From Kordiimonas aestuarii (GTDB lineage: Bacteria; Pseudomonadota; Alphaproteobacteria; Sphingomonadales; Kordiimonadaceae), in assembly GCF_025574465.1 (NCBI RefSeq), contig NZ_JAOBPP010000021.1, positions 1,116,001-1,180,000 on the forward strand: DNA of 64,000 nt, read 5' to 3'. Shown piece by piece: positions 52,704-61,313 of the stretch. Positions within the stretch are counted from its first letter, which is position 1, and every line of letters starts with the position of its first letter. Under the pieces are notes generated by a model, which was not told the origin of the DNA, did no database searches, and saw only the letters and a list, made by a program, of their open reading frames with translations. The position numbers and the translations under genes are program-made.

Positions 52704-54434
52704 TCAAAGCTTTTCCGGATATACAGGCTGTATATCGACCGGGATATCAGACGTGCGCTTGATGGCGGCTTTGGCGGCACCATCAAGGGACGAATAGCTG
52801 TCGAGGAATTTTTTCGCGGCGGCATAGTCTCCGTCACCCTGCAACATCACTACCGCACGCACGATATCTGTGACCGCAGCTTCAAGCTTGTCGAAATCCA
52901 GTGTGTAGAGACCCGTTTCCGCATCGACCGTGAAAGCCTCTGCTTCCTTGAGCTTGGCATACTGGAACGCCGCGCCCTGGCCGTGGGCCTCGTCGGTGCC
53001 AAAGCGCATGGCGCGGAAAATGCCGACAAAATAGCTGGCCAGCAGGTTGTCACGCTCGGCTTTCGGCAACTCACCCTTTTCCATCATGAAAAGGATATTA
53101 TAGACGCCCATGACGTCTGCCTTGCCTTCTTCAATCGCGGAATAGAGTTCTTTGAGTTCAGCACCCACGGTGGTTTCGACACCGCCTTTCGTGATGGTGC
53201 CCGGCCCGAGGCTGTGGCTCAGTTCATGGAACAGGGTCTCAAGCGCCATATATTTGGCCATCAACTTGTCGGCCTGGGCCGGCACGAGGATATGTTCCGC
53301 CATCGGCGCGAGGATCAGCTTGAACTTGGCCTCCAGCACGTTGTTGAGCAGGACCTTTTTCGCGCCTTTGGCTTCGCGCACGCGTTCGTCATTTGGCAGG
53401 TTGAAGGCGATGGTCTGCACACCCGGCACATTGTCGCCGCCGCCGTGGATCTGTTCTGTTGCTGCTATCGGGCTTTCGAAGCCACGTTTGAAGTTTTTGT
53501 AAGCGTCATCTACCGGCAGGTTGGCTTCCATGTCACGCAGGTAGTTTTTATAGCGGGCGACCGCTTCGCTTTCTTGCGGGTTCCTGATGGTGATGAAGGC
53601 TTCATAGGCTGCCTTGTAGCCAAACAGGCCGTCGGTATAGACCTCATATGGGCCGATCGCGACTTCGATGGGCGTGCCGTCAAGGTCCATCCAGGCGATT
53701 TCACTTTCGAAATATTCATCCGACAGGAAGCTGTCGGCGCGTTTGGCGAGGAAATCTTTCAGGCTCGGGTTCGATGTGATTTCAGCTGCCTCACGCAGAG
53801 CTTGAGCGGCGGGTTCAAGCCATTCCTTATAATGCTCACGGTAAGGGATCGCCACCAGCTTGTCACCGTCGCGGCGGACAACGGTATAGAGGCTGGTGAA
53901 GGCTTCCTTGTCCTCTGGGTGCGCCGCGATCCAGCTGTTGAACTCTTCCTTACTCATATCTTCAGGGTAAAAGGCGGCGCCTTTGGGCATTTCTTTGGTG
54001 CCATAGAAAGGGTGTGCTTCATCAAGCGTGTCCCAGGGGCCGAAATGCAGGTCGAACATGTTGAGAAGCAGGTCTTTGTTTGGCAGGTCAGAGGCGGCGA
54101 TTTTGGCGCGGACCTCCGGGTTGTCCTCATTACGTTGGCGCAGGTAGATTTCGGACATATAGTTGGCCGCGATGATCAATTTGTTGATCACAGCTTTTTC
54201 CTCGTCCGTCAGGAAGCTGGTGTCGGTGTCCATGTCGATGCGGGCGATTTTCGCGCGCTGTTCGGCCAGGTTATAACCACCGTCATGCGCGTTTTCATCT
54301 ACCGCCGGCATGGCAACTTCTTTCGTCACCGGCGCCGGTTCCGGCGCGCAACAGGTTTTTTGCTGCTCAACATAATAGTAGGCACCCGCCGCCACTGCTG
54401 CGACAGCGACAAGCCCGATTATGGCTTTAGACAT
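52704..54434 (-). CDS. Dipeptidyl peptidase III homologue (M49) with HEXXH motif
   Basis: Zinc dipeptidyl peptidase of 576 residues with an N-terminal signal or anchor (about 1-22). The zinc motif is HELSH near residue 404, one residue shorter than the HEXXGH of most DPP III enzymes. The second ligand motif is EEGKAD near 434. Rare DPP III relatives with this five-residue motif are known, so it is likely active. CCAP after the membrane part might mark a lipoprotein. The tricorn-like gene lies upstream on the same strand. Confidence 0.85.
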   Translation of the reverse strand: MSKAIIGLVAVAAVAAGAYYYVEQQKTCCAPEPAPVTKEVAMPAVDENAHDGGYNLAEQRAKIARIDMDTDTSFLTDEEKAVINKLIIAANYMSEIYLRQRNEDNPEVRAKIAASDLPNKDLLLNMFDLHFGPWDTLDEAHPFYGTKEMPKGAAFYPEDMSKEEFNSWIAAHPEDKEAFTSLYTVVRRDGDKLVAIPYREHYKEWLEPAAQALREAAEITSNPSLKDFLAKRADSFLSDEYFESEIAWMDLDGTPIEVAIGPYEVYTDGLFGYKAAYEAFITIRNPQESEAVARYKNYLRDMEANLPVDDAYKNFKRGFESPIAATEQIHGGGDNVPGVQTIAFNLPNDERVREAKGAKKVLLNNVLEAKFKLILAPMAEHILVPAQADKLMAKYMALETLFHELSHSLGPGTITKGGVETTVGAELKELYSAIEEGKADVMGVYNILFMMEKGELPKAERDNLLASYFVGIFRAMRFGTDEAHGQGAAFQYAKLKEAEAFTVDAETGLYTLDFDKLEAAVTDIVRAVVMLQGDGDYAAAKKFLDSYSSLDGAAKAAIKRTSDIPVDIQPVYPEKL

Positions 54435-54460
54435 GATAGTTCCCTTCAGTGTTCGGTCTT

Positions 54461-57400
54461 TTATTGTTGTTTTGCATCCAGGTCTGCGAGCATCACTTCC
54501 ACAGCTTTTTCAAGTTGCGGATCGCGGCCTTCGTCAAGGCTGTCTGGGTCGTTTTTGACCTCGATGGTCGGCTCGAGTTGTTTGTTTTCCATCCAGTCGC
54601 CGGAGCGGTCCTTGATACCAAGCTGCGGGATACCGAAGACGAGGTCTCCGCTCATCAGCCGTTCCCACCATACGTAGGTGCAAGTGCCCGGTACCGGCAT
54701 GCCAACGGTTTTGCCCATCTCAAGCGCGCTGTACCCGGCGGGGAAGCAGTGCCCGTCCGAATAGTTGCCCTCGTTCATCAGCACAATGGATGGTTTGGTC
54801 CAGCGGGTTAGCGGTTCGCCCTGTGCTTCCCGCCCGTTGGGCATATTGGTCATATATTGTTTGCCGCCCAGAAGCTGGACAAGATCGTCCGTCAGATCAC
54901 CGCCCCGGTTAAACCGGGTGTCGACCACGATCGCCTCTTTTGACATACCGCGACCAAACATCTCGCGGTACACACCGCGGTAGGTGCGGTCGCTCATGTT
55001 TGGCACATGCACATAAGCAAGACGCCCGGCCGAAAGCTTGTCGACAAGGGCGCGGCGGCTGTCGACCCAGCGGTCATACATCCAGTCGCTCTCATCACCC
55101 AGACTTGCGGGTTTGACGACGATATCAAACGCATTCCCTTTTTCAGGGGCGAACGTCAGGCGGGTGCGCTCACCCATCTTGCCATTCAGAAGGGCGGCAT
55201 AGTTGCTGTCTGCATCAATGGCCGTGCCGTTAATGGCCTTCAGTACCATGCCAGCCGTGACGGGTTTGTCCGCGTCGGCGACCGGCCCCTTTTCCAACAC
55301 TTCAGCGACCCTGAGGCCTGTTCCCTTATAAGTTGGGTCAAACAGCAAGCCAAGGGATGCTGTGCTGTCGCCGCCGAGGTTGGCGAAATAGCGCCCACCG
55401 GTGTGCGACGCATTCAGTTCACCCAGCATTTCATCCATCAGGTCGGCGAAGTCGCGGTTATTGTTGGTGCTGGCTACCTTCCGGGCGTAATCAAGCCGCA
55501 TGGCATCCCAGTCAACGCCGTGGAAATCAGGTTTGTAGAATTTATCATCCACCTGCCGCCAGATGTGCCGGAACATATAGTCCCGCTCCTCGGCCTGGTT
55601 GACCGTGAGCATGGCCGATACCTTCACACCTTCCGGCGCGCCTTTTTCAAGGTCAATCTTGCGCAAGCTCCCGTCCGCCAGCAGGAAAAGGAATTTCCCG
55701 TCATCAGACAATTGCATGGAGGCACGATCAGCACCGAGCGGCACCAGCTTTTTGGTCTCGTCTTCGCGGAAGTCATGAACCCAAAGGTCATAGCCGCCTT
55801 CAAAAGACGAGAGATAATAAAGCTTGTCAGCGTCTTTCGAGAGTGCTGCGCCAGCGAGGTTGGAGGAATGAATGGTCAGGCGTTTCTGGCGGTCTTCGAT
55901 GCGTTTCCAGTCGAACTTGATCGGCTCGACGGTTTTCTCCGCATCCTCGTCCTTTTTCTCTTCGTCTTTTTTGTCTTTTTCCTCAGCCTTCTTGGCTTCT
56001 TCGTCCGCCTCTTTCTTCAGCGCGAACTCTTCTTTGGAGAGGTTGAATTCCTCCCATGCCTCCTTGTTAAGAAAGGCGGCATAAATGTCGAACTGGGTAC
56101 CATGGCTGCCATGGTCACGCTGGCCGAAGCGCGCGGTTGCCCATGTGACAATGCCGCCGGACGGGTGCCAGCTCGGCGCCGTATCTGTGTAACCCGAGAG
56201 GCTGATGTCGCGGGCTTCACCGCTGCCGTCTGCTGCAACCACGGCGATGTTGGTGAAAAACAGTCGGCCATTTGGCGCAAAGTCGATGGTCAGCCATTCG
56301 CTATCGGGGGACCAGTCATAGGTGATGTCACCATCGACATAGGAATAATTATAGCCATCCGCCAGCGCTGTGACAGTTTTGCCGCTACCGCGATCATAAA
56401 CTTTGAGCGCATCCCGCCCGGCGATGAAGGCAATCTTTTTACCGTCGGGTGAGGCCTGTGGCTGGAAGACGTCTTCGTCAGAGTCGAACAGCAGTTTTTC
56501 ATCAAGCTTTGTCGCAGTGAAGAAATATTTTTCGCTCTTGTCGGCGCGTTTCGTCTCATAAATGCGCCACTCGCCGTCGCGTTCGCCAGCATAAAGCAGG
56601 CCATCTCCGTCCGGGGTAAAGCTTACGTTACGTTCGGCTTCCGGCGTGTTTGTGATGCGGCGTGTGGTGCCATAATCTGTCGCCGTTACAAACACGTCAC
56701 CGCGCGCGACAAAGGCAATCTCTTTCCCGTTTGGCGACACGGCAAATTCGCCAATATTGTCCGCCACCGGCAATGGTTCCTGCTTGCGACCGTGGCTATC
56801 GGTGGCGAAGTCGATATCCACGCGTTTCGGACGGCTGTCGCCTTTCATGGTGTAAAGGTCACCAAGGTATAGATATGCGAGGGTTGGCCTTTTGTCGCGT
56901 GAGGCTGTGAGGGAACGCACGGCATGCGGACCGTGGTTTGTCAGCCGCTTGTCGTCACCGTTTGTGTCATGGTGCCATACGTTGAAGGTGCCGCTGCGAT
57001 CACTAAGAAAATAGAAACCACCGTCTTTGTCCCATACCGGAGTATGATCGCCTGCCGGATCGGCAGTCATTTGGGTATGTTTGTTGTCCTTGGCATCATA
57101 AAGCCAGATATCCCGCGCGAAGGCGGACTGGTCGTGTTTACGGTTGGCGGATTCGTATGCCTTTTCCTCGCGGTACAGAAGCTGCGTGCCGTCGTTGTCC
57201 CAGACCGCATCCATCGCGCCTGTGGTCGATAGCTGTGCAGGGGTGCCCCCCGTGACGTTGACTTGGTAAAGCTCGGGCAGGCGCGTTGTGGGAAACTGTG
57301 CCGTCGCGGCCGATTTTGTGCGACCGCTTGAGAAGACGACCTTGTCCCCGCTGGCGCTGAAGTCGCTCGGGATATCGTTGGCGCTATGGAAGGTCAGGCG

Positions 57401-57736
57401 TGTTGCGTCCCCGCCGGCCGCAGGCATGACATAGATATCAAGATTGCCGTTGCGGTCGCTCGCAAACGCGATTTTTTTGCCGTCGTGCGACCAGACCGGG
57501 TGCCCCTCCCACGCCGCGTTCACCGTAAGGGGCACAGCGGTGCCACCGTTGGCCGGAACCTTATATATATCACCGTGAAAGCTGAACAGGATGCTATTGC
57601 CGTCAGGGGAAATGGCACTGTGGCGCAAATAGTTCGGCCCCAGTTCCGCCGCGCGTTGTGCGGTCGCGCTCAGGCTGGTGCCCAGCATGAGAAGAGTAAG
57701 TGCGCCTGCTATGCGCATCAATGACGTGCGAGCCAT
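54461..57736 (-). CDS. Tricorn-like S41 peptidase
   Basis: Large exported peptidase of 1091 residues: signal peptide (about 1-27), two beta-propeller parts (about 30-620), a Lys/Glu-rich linker (KKAEEKDKKDEEKKDED), a C1-like domain, a PDZ domain (about 840-920) and the S41 domain with the nucleophile in GNYSDG near 990. It cuts peptides from larger substrates. The ATG start has AAGGGGG before it. It lies 26 bases before the DPP III gene on the same strand; the two could work in series. Confidence 0.92.
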   Translation of the reverse strand: MARTSLMRIAGALTLLMLGTSLSATAQRAAELGPNYLRHSAISPDGNSILFSFHGDIYKVPANGGTAVPLTVNAAWEGHPVWSHDGKKIAFASDRNGNLDIYVMPAAGGDATRLTFHSANDIPSDFSASGDKVVFSSGRTKSAATAQFPTTRLPELYQVNVTGGTPAQLSTTGAMDAVWDNDGTQLLYREEKAYESANRKHDQSAFARDIWLYDAKDNKHTQMTADPAGDHTPVWDKDGGFYFLSDRSGTFNVWHHDTNGDDKRLTNHGPHAVRSLTASRDKRPTLAYLYLGDLYTMKGDSRPKRVDIDFATDSHGRKQEPLPVADNIGEFAVSPNGKEIAFVARGDVFVTATDYGTTRRITNTPEAERNVSFTPDGDGLLYAGERDGEWRIYETKRADKSEKYFFTATKLDEKLLFDSDEDVFQPQASPDGKKIAFIAGRDALKVYDRGSGKTVTALADGYNYSYVDGDITYDWSPDSEWLTIDFAPNGRLFFTNIAVVAADGSGEARDISLSGYTDTAPSWHPSGGIVTWATARFGQRDHGSHGTQFDIYAAFLNKEAWEEFNLSKEEFALKKEADEEAKKAEEKDKKDEEKKDEDAEKTVEPIKFDWKRIEDRQKRLTIHSSNLAGAALSKDADKLYYLSSFEGGYDLWVHDFREDETKKLVPLGADRASMQLSDDGKFLFLLADGSLRKIDLEKGAPEGVKVSAMLTVNQAEERDYMFRHIWRQVDDKFYKPDFHGVDWDAMRLDYARKVASTNNNRDFADLMDEMLGELNASHTGGRYFANLGGDSTASLGLLFDPTYKGTGLRVAEVLEKGPVADADKPVTAGMVLKAINGTAIDADSNYAALLNGKMGERTRLTFAPEKGNAFDIVVKPASLGDESDWMYDRWVDSRRALVDKLSAGRLAYVHVPNMSDRTYRGVYREMFGRGMSKEAIVVDTRFNRGGDLTDDLVQLLGGKQYMTNMPNGREAQGEPLTRWTKPSIVLMNEGNYSDGHCFPAGYSALEMGKTVGMPVPGTCTYVWWERLMSGDLVFGIPQLGIKDRSGDWMENKQLEPTIEVKNDPDSLDEGRDPQLEKAVEVMLADLDAKQQ

Positions 57737-57930
57737 AAGTTCCCCCTTTATTTGGCCGCCCCCGCGGCCCGATTCTTTTATTCGCTGCCTATGGGCAGGG
57801 CTTCATATTCCTGCCACCGGGTCGTTACTTTTGCAACTGATCATTCGCTATGGGGCCGCGTCCAGGCGGAGTGTGACCGGTGGCCACTTGGGGGAAGAGG
57901 GAAGGGTTGTGCCGCTGCAAAGCAACAAAA

Positions 57931-57953
57931 AAGGGGCGGTAAAACCGCCCCTT
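57931..57953 (-). terminator. Intrinsic terminator after cspA
   Basis: AAGGGGCGGT pairs with ACCGCCCCTT around three bases, with a T-run on the minus strand. It lies 24 bases after the cold-shock stop. Confidence 0.9.
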
Positions 57954-57976
57954 CCTGCAATCAGTTATGAAACTGA

Positions 57977-58183
57977 TTAGAGAACTTCGATGTTGCCCGC
58001 AGACATACGACCGCGACGGTCTTCAACGAGTTCGTAAGAAACAGCCTGGTTATCATCAAGAGATTGCAGGCCAGCGCGCTCAAGCGCAGAGATGTGTACG
58101 AATACATCATCGCCACCGGCTTCCGGCTTGATAAAACCAAAACCTTTTGTGGTGTTAAACCACTTAACAGTACCTTTTGCCAT
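57977..58183 (-). CDS. cspA: Cold-shock protein (CspA family)
   Basis: Nucleic-acid-binding protein of 68 residues. RNP1 reads KGFGFI and RNP2 VFVHIS. The ATG at 58183 begins MAKGTVKWFN and has GGAGA before it; the frame is open to 58198. The 211-base gap upstream may give a long leader as in other csp genes. Confidence 0.94.
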   Translation of the reverse strand: MAKGTVKWFNTTKGFGFIKPEAGGDDVFVHISALERAGLQSLDDNQAVSYELVEDRRGRMSAGNIEVL

Positions 58184-58409
58184 AATCATGGTCTCCATAT
58201 ATCGCGAAGTCAGTCATGGCATCGGTGTCGGTTAACAGGTCGGTACCAGGCAGATCAGTCGCAGTCCGCATGCAGAAGCCAGCCAACCAAGCTCAGCCTC
58301 CATGCAAGACGCACCCTACAACAACCGTCGGTACTGTCCAGCGGAATCAGGCGACAGTTTGGTTAAATTTTCGTTTCTGTGATGTAAATAGCGCAGGTGT
58401 CCAAAGACT

Positions 58410-58949
58410 TTATCCGCAGTTGTTCGGTTTTGTAACAGCTTCAAGCTGTTCCAAAGCGCCCGGTGTGTTCACATTTGTCAGCTGCTGACGAAGGTGTGAA
58501 GGGATGTCCAGTGCCTTGAGTCGCAAGGCTTCAACAAGGTGAAGCATGCGCGCAGGTGGCGCCTCATGGGCAGGCAATTGTGCGCAGGGAGCATAAAAGG
58601 GAAGATACTGGTTTTGGAAATAGGCCCCGCCGGGGACGGAACGCAGCAGCGCCAGCGTTTCTGGCTTAAGTGCAGGCATATCAACGGGTATTACCAGAAT
58701 GTCCTGCGTGTTTACTTGCGCTTGAAGCCAGTTGCAGATCGCGCGGGCCGGGCCGGGGTATGCATCCTGATGTAACCGGTCGGAGGGTGGACCGAGGACA
58801 ATAACGTCGTGGATGCCTGCCAGCTCGAGTAATTTCCGTGCTCGCGCCAGCATGGGTATTCCATGGAAGCATATCCGGGCTTTGTCTTCTCCCATGCGTT
58901 GCGACATGCCACCCGCGAGGATAAGACCGACAGGCTCTTTTGGTATCAT
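58410..58949 (-). CDS. mobA: Molybdenum cofactor guanylyltransferase
   Basis: Adds GMP to molybdopterin to form the Mo-bis-MGD cofactor. It has 179 residues with the N-terminal signature LILAGGMSQRMGEDKA, then PGPARAI, VIPVDMPAL and a late NVNTPGALE. No other Mo cofactor genes are nearby. Confidence 0.9.
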   Translation of the reverse strand: MIPKEPVGLILAGGMSQRMGEDKARICFHGIPMLARARKLLELAGIHDVIVLGPPSDRLHQDAYPGPARAICNWLQAQVNTQDILVIPVDMPALKPETLALLRSVPGGAYFQNQYLPFYAPCAQLPAHEAPPARMLHLVEALRLKALDIPSHLRQQLTNVNTPGALEQLEAVTKPNNCG

Positions 58950-59600
58950 GGCTTTCCTCCTCTCAAGTACAGCGTGGCATGCATTTATTTGGGCTATTGT
59001 CGTCCCGCGCGGGATAAAAGTGTCTGCTTATGGTCGGAATCGGTATTGAATATCAGGTTTCCGAATCACTTTTTCCTGTTTCCCGCCATCCGCCAAAGCG
59101 CGCTATATCTTTGGTTTACGATATTTGGTGGTCGGTGGACAAGTGGCGTGCTGTGGGTAAAACTGACGCCAGTTTTCACAAGTATGTTGTAAAATTGTAA
59201 CAGCTGTAGCGGTGTGTCGAAATTCGAGTAATAAAATTTCAAAAACACAGTAAAATTCAATAATATATGTGTGATGCTGCTGTAAAAAGAAATAAAAAGT
59301 GGGGCGGAGAAAGTAAATACTCGCTCCGCGACCAAGTTGAAACATGAGAGGAAACACCAAATGTGTTTCACAGCTTATGACAACGCTGGCTTTGCTCTCC
59401 CTCAAGTTTTTTTTGTTGATGGCATATTTCCTTAGACCTATCACCATTCGGATCGAAAGATTATCGCGGGTTTCCGGCGATTATTCCGCACGTTTAGGCG
59501 GGATGTCGTGGAAGCCGGAAATGGAGAGGACTTCGTGGTTTTGCTTCAACGAGCACCACATATCAGTCTCGTCACCGACGAGCCGGTGGAGCGCGGGTCA
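58950..59600. other. AT-rich intergenic region (651 bases) before the ECF operon
   Basis: The stretch near 59150-59300 is much richer in A and T than the rest of the window. It contains repeated TAAAATT-like words, a GCGGAG/CTCCGC stem (59304-59329) and a perfect inverted repeat at 59351-59369. Several ORFs there have no coding character. It could hold the promoter and operators for the ECF-FecR-receptor genes, or an old insertion. Confidence 0.55.
59351..59369. repeat. Perfect inverted repeat GAAACAC-N5-GTGTTTC
   Basis: GAAACAC and GTGTTTC with CAAAT between form a seven-base inverted repeat about 230 bases before the sigma start. It might be an operator or small RNA hairpin. Confidence 0.5.
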
Positions 59601-60227
59601 ATGACTGACGCCCGGCCAACTGATACGTGCACGGTGCTTGATGATGTGGCGAGAAAGCGCAACGTACGTGCGCTGGAAAAGGCTATCAAGGCAAATCAGG
59701 GGGTGTTGATCGGCTGGCTGACCAAGAAATTGAACAGCGCCGCCGACGCAGCGGACATAGCCCAGGATGTGTATATCCGGGTTTACAAGTTTGCGGCGGT
59801 GGAACAGATCGACAATCCGCAAGCTCTTCTTTTCAAGACCGCGGCGAATCTCGCGATTAATGAGTTGAAACGGCGGGGCCGTGTGCTGAGGCGCCAGGTT
59901 CGGACAGAAGACGAAAACATGGCTGATACGGTGGAGGCCGTGCCTTGTGGCGGACCGACACCAGAGGAAGTTGCCGGGCACCGGCAGGACGTTATCGCCA
60001 TGATGGCTGCAATCCGGCAACTGCCGGAGAAAGCTCGGGCTGCTTTCGTCAAAAACCGTTTTGAAGACAAGACCTATGCGGACATAGCCCGGGAGCTGGG
60101 AGTGTCGGAAAGCACGGTCGAAAAATACATGATGGACGCTCTGAAAAGATTGCGGGCGCGCCTCATGCGTAAACCACAGGCCAGTGTCTTGCCGTTACCA
60201 CGCAAGGCAAGGCGCGGCAAAAGTTAA
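59601..60227 (+). CDS. ECF sigma factor, FecI-like
   Basis: Sigma-70-like factor of about 208 residues. Region 2 reads DAADIAQDVYIRVYKFA and PQALLFKTAANLAINELKRR; region 4 reads ARAAFVKNRFEDKTYADIA and LGVSESTVEKYMMDALKRLR. The ATG at 59601 has GGAG about ten bases before it; an in-frame start at 59508 is possible. FecR and an STN receptor follow, so it should be switched on from the outer membrane. Confidence 0.88.
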   Translation: MTDARPTDTCTVLDDVARKRNVRALEKAIKANQGVLIGWLTKKLNSAADAADIAQDVYIRVYKFAAVEQIDNPQALLFKTAANLAINELKRRGRVLRRQVRTEDENMADTVEAVPCGGPTPEEVAGHRQDVIAMMAAIRQLPEKARAAFVKNRFEDKTYADIARELGVSESTVEKYMMDALKRLRARLMRKPQASVLPLPRKARRGKS

Positions 60228-60261
60228 TTTACCTGTGGGGGACAGGCTAGAGGGCCTAGAA

Positions 60262-61260
60262 ATGATGACGATGAATGAACGGTTGGACATAAACGAACAG
60301 GCAATCGCCTGGGTTTCAAAGCTTCTGGGTGGCACAGGCTCGGACGCGGATAAACATGCATATGCCGACTGGAAGGAAAAAGACAAGCGCCATGCGGCGG
60401 CGAGCCATGAGCTCGACCGTCTACTCGTGGATTTTGACGCTGCGGGTAAACAGGCGCTTGAAGACGAAATGGTGCGCGAACTGGAAGCGGCTGCTGCTGA
60501 GAAAACGCGACGCCGCTTCTTCGCTGGTGTATCCTCTATCGCGGCAGCCTTCATTGCAGCGGTGATGATCACGATTACCATGTGGTCGCCCGTACCGGAA
60601 GCACAGCTTTACCAGACCGCGATTGGCGAACGATCCACTGTAACACTTGAGGACGGCAGCAAGGTGCAGCTCAACACCGGCACGCGCATCAGTGTCGTGA
60701 TGCAACGGGATGAGCGTCATATCACCATTGATGGCGGCGAAGCTTTCTTTGATGTAACGCGCGACGAGAGCCGCCCATTTGTGGTGACGGCGGGGAAAAG
60801 CGAAGTGCGGGTGCTGGGGACAAAATTCAGCGTGCGGCTTGGTGCCTCGTCTAATGTGATTTCGGTGCTGTCGGGCCTCGTGTCTGTTGCTCAGCATCAG
60901 GACGGTGATGGTGAGAGCAGGGAAGTTGCCAGGCTGACCGCGGGCCAGCAGGTGGTACATGCCGCGGCTATAGACCGTGCCGTGGTTGACGATTTTGACG
61001 AAAGTTCCGTTTTTGCGTGGCGCACAGGCAAAGCTTTCTATAGTGAAACGCCACTTGCCGAAGTTGTAACTGATCTTAACCGTTACTTTGACGACCCCCT
61101 TGAAATCGCTGACGTTGAACTTGCAAGCCTGCCGGTATCGGGTACCTTCAACCTGAACAATCAGGATGTGGTGATTGACGCACTTGAATCAGCCTTCTCT
61201 ATTATGGCAGTTAAGCGCGTTGACGGTGTGATACTGCTTTACGCGCGGCAGGAAGACTGA
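60262..61260 (+). CDS. FecR-like anti-sigma regulator
   Basis: Inner-membrane protein of 332 residues. A cytosolic N-terminal part begins with WVSKLLGGTGSDADKHAY (DUF4880-like) and is followed by one membrane helix (AGVSSIAAAFIAAVMITI) and the periplasmic FecR domain (TLEDGSKVQLNTGTRI, GGEAFFDVTRDESRPFVV). A STN-like C-terminal part follows. The ATG at 60262 has GAGGG before it; the frame extends upstream over the sigma end. It carries the signal from the receptor to the sigma factor. Confidence 0.9.
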   Translation: MMTMNERLDINEQAIAWVSKLLGGTGSDADKHAYADWKEKDKRHAAASHELDRLLVDFDAAGKQALEDEMVRELEAAAAEKTRRRFFAGVSSIAAAFIAAVMITITMWSPVPEAQLYQTAIGERSTVTLEDGSKVQLNTGTRISVVMQRDERHITIDGGEAFFDVTRDESRPFVVTAGKSEVRVLGTKFSVRLGASSNVISVLSGLVSVAQHQDGDGESREVARLTAGQQVVHAAAIDRAVVDDFDESSVFAWRTGKAFYSETPLAEVVTDLNRYFDDPLEIADVELASLPVSGTFNLNNQDVVIDALESAFSIMAVKRVDGVILLYARQED

Positions 61261-61313
61261 ACCCGGCAACATCAGGAAAACAAGACCAATGTGTTGGGTG
61301 TCAAAGGCTCGGG

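Noticed and set aside
52983..54677. Long plus-strand open frame opposite the DPP III gene
   Set aside because: Shadow frame of a GC-rich gene; the opposite strand encodes a full M49 enzyme.
55007..56452. Long plus-strand open frame opposite the tricorn-like gene
   Set aside because: Shadow frame; phenylalanine-rich and without family motifs.
59103..59447. Minus-strand open frame of 114 codons in the AT-rich gap
   Set aside because: Composition follows the AT-rich DNA, no ribosome site and no family match.
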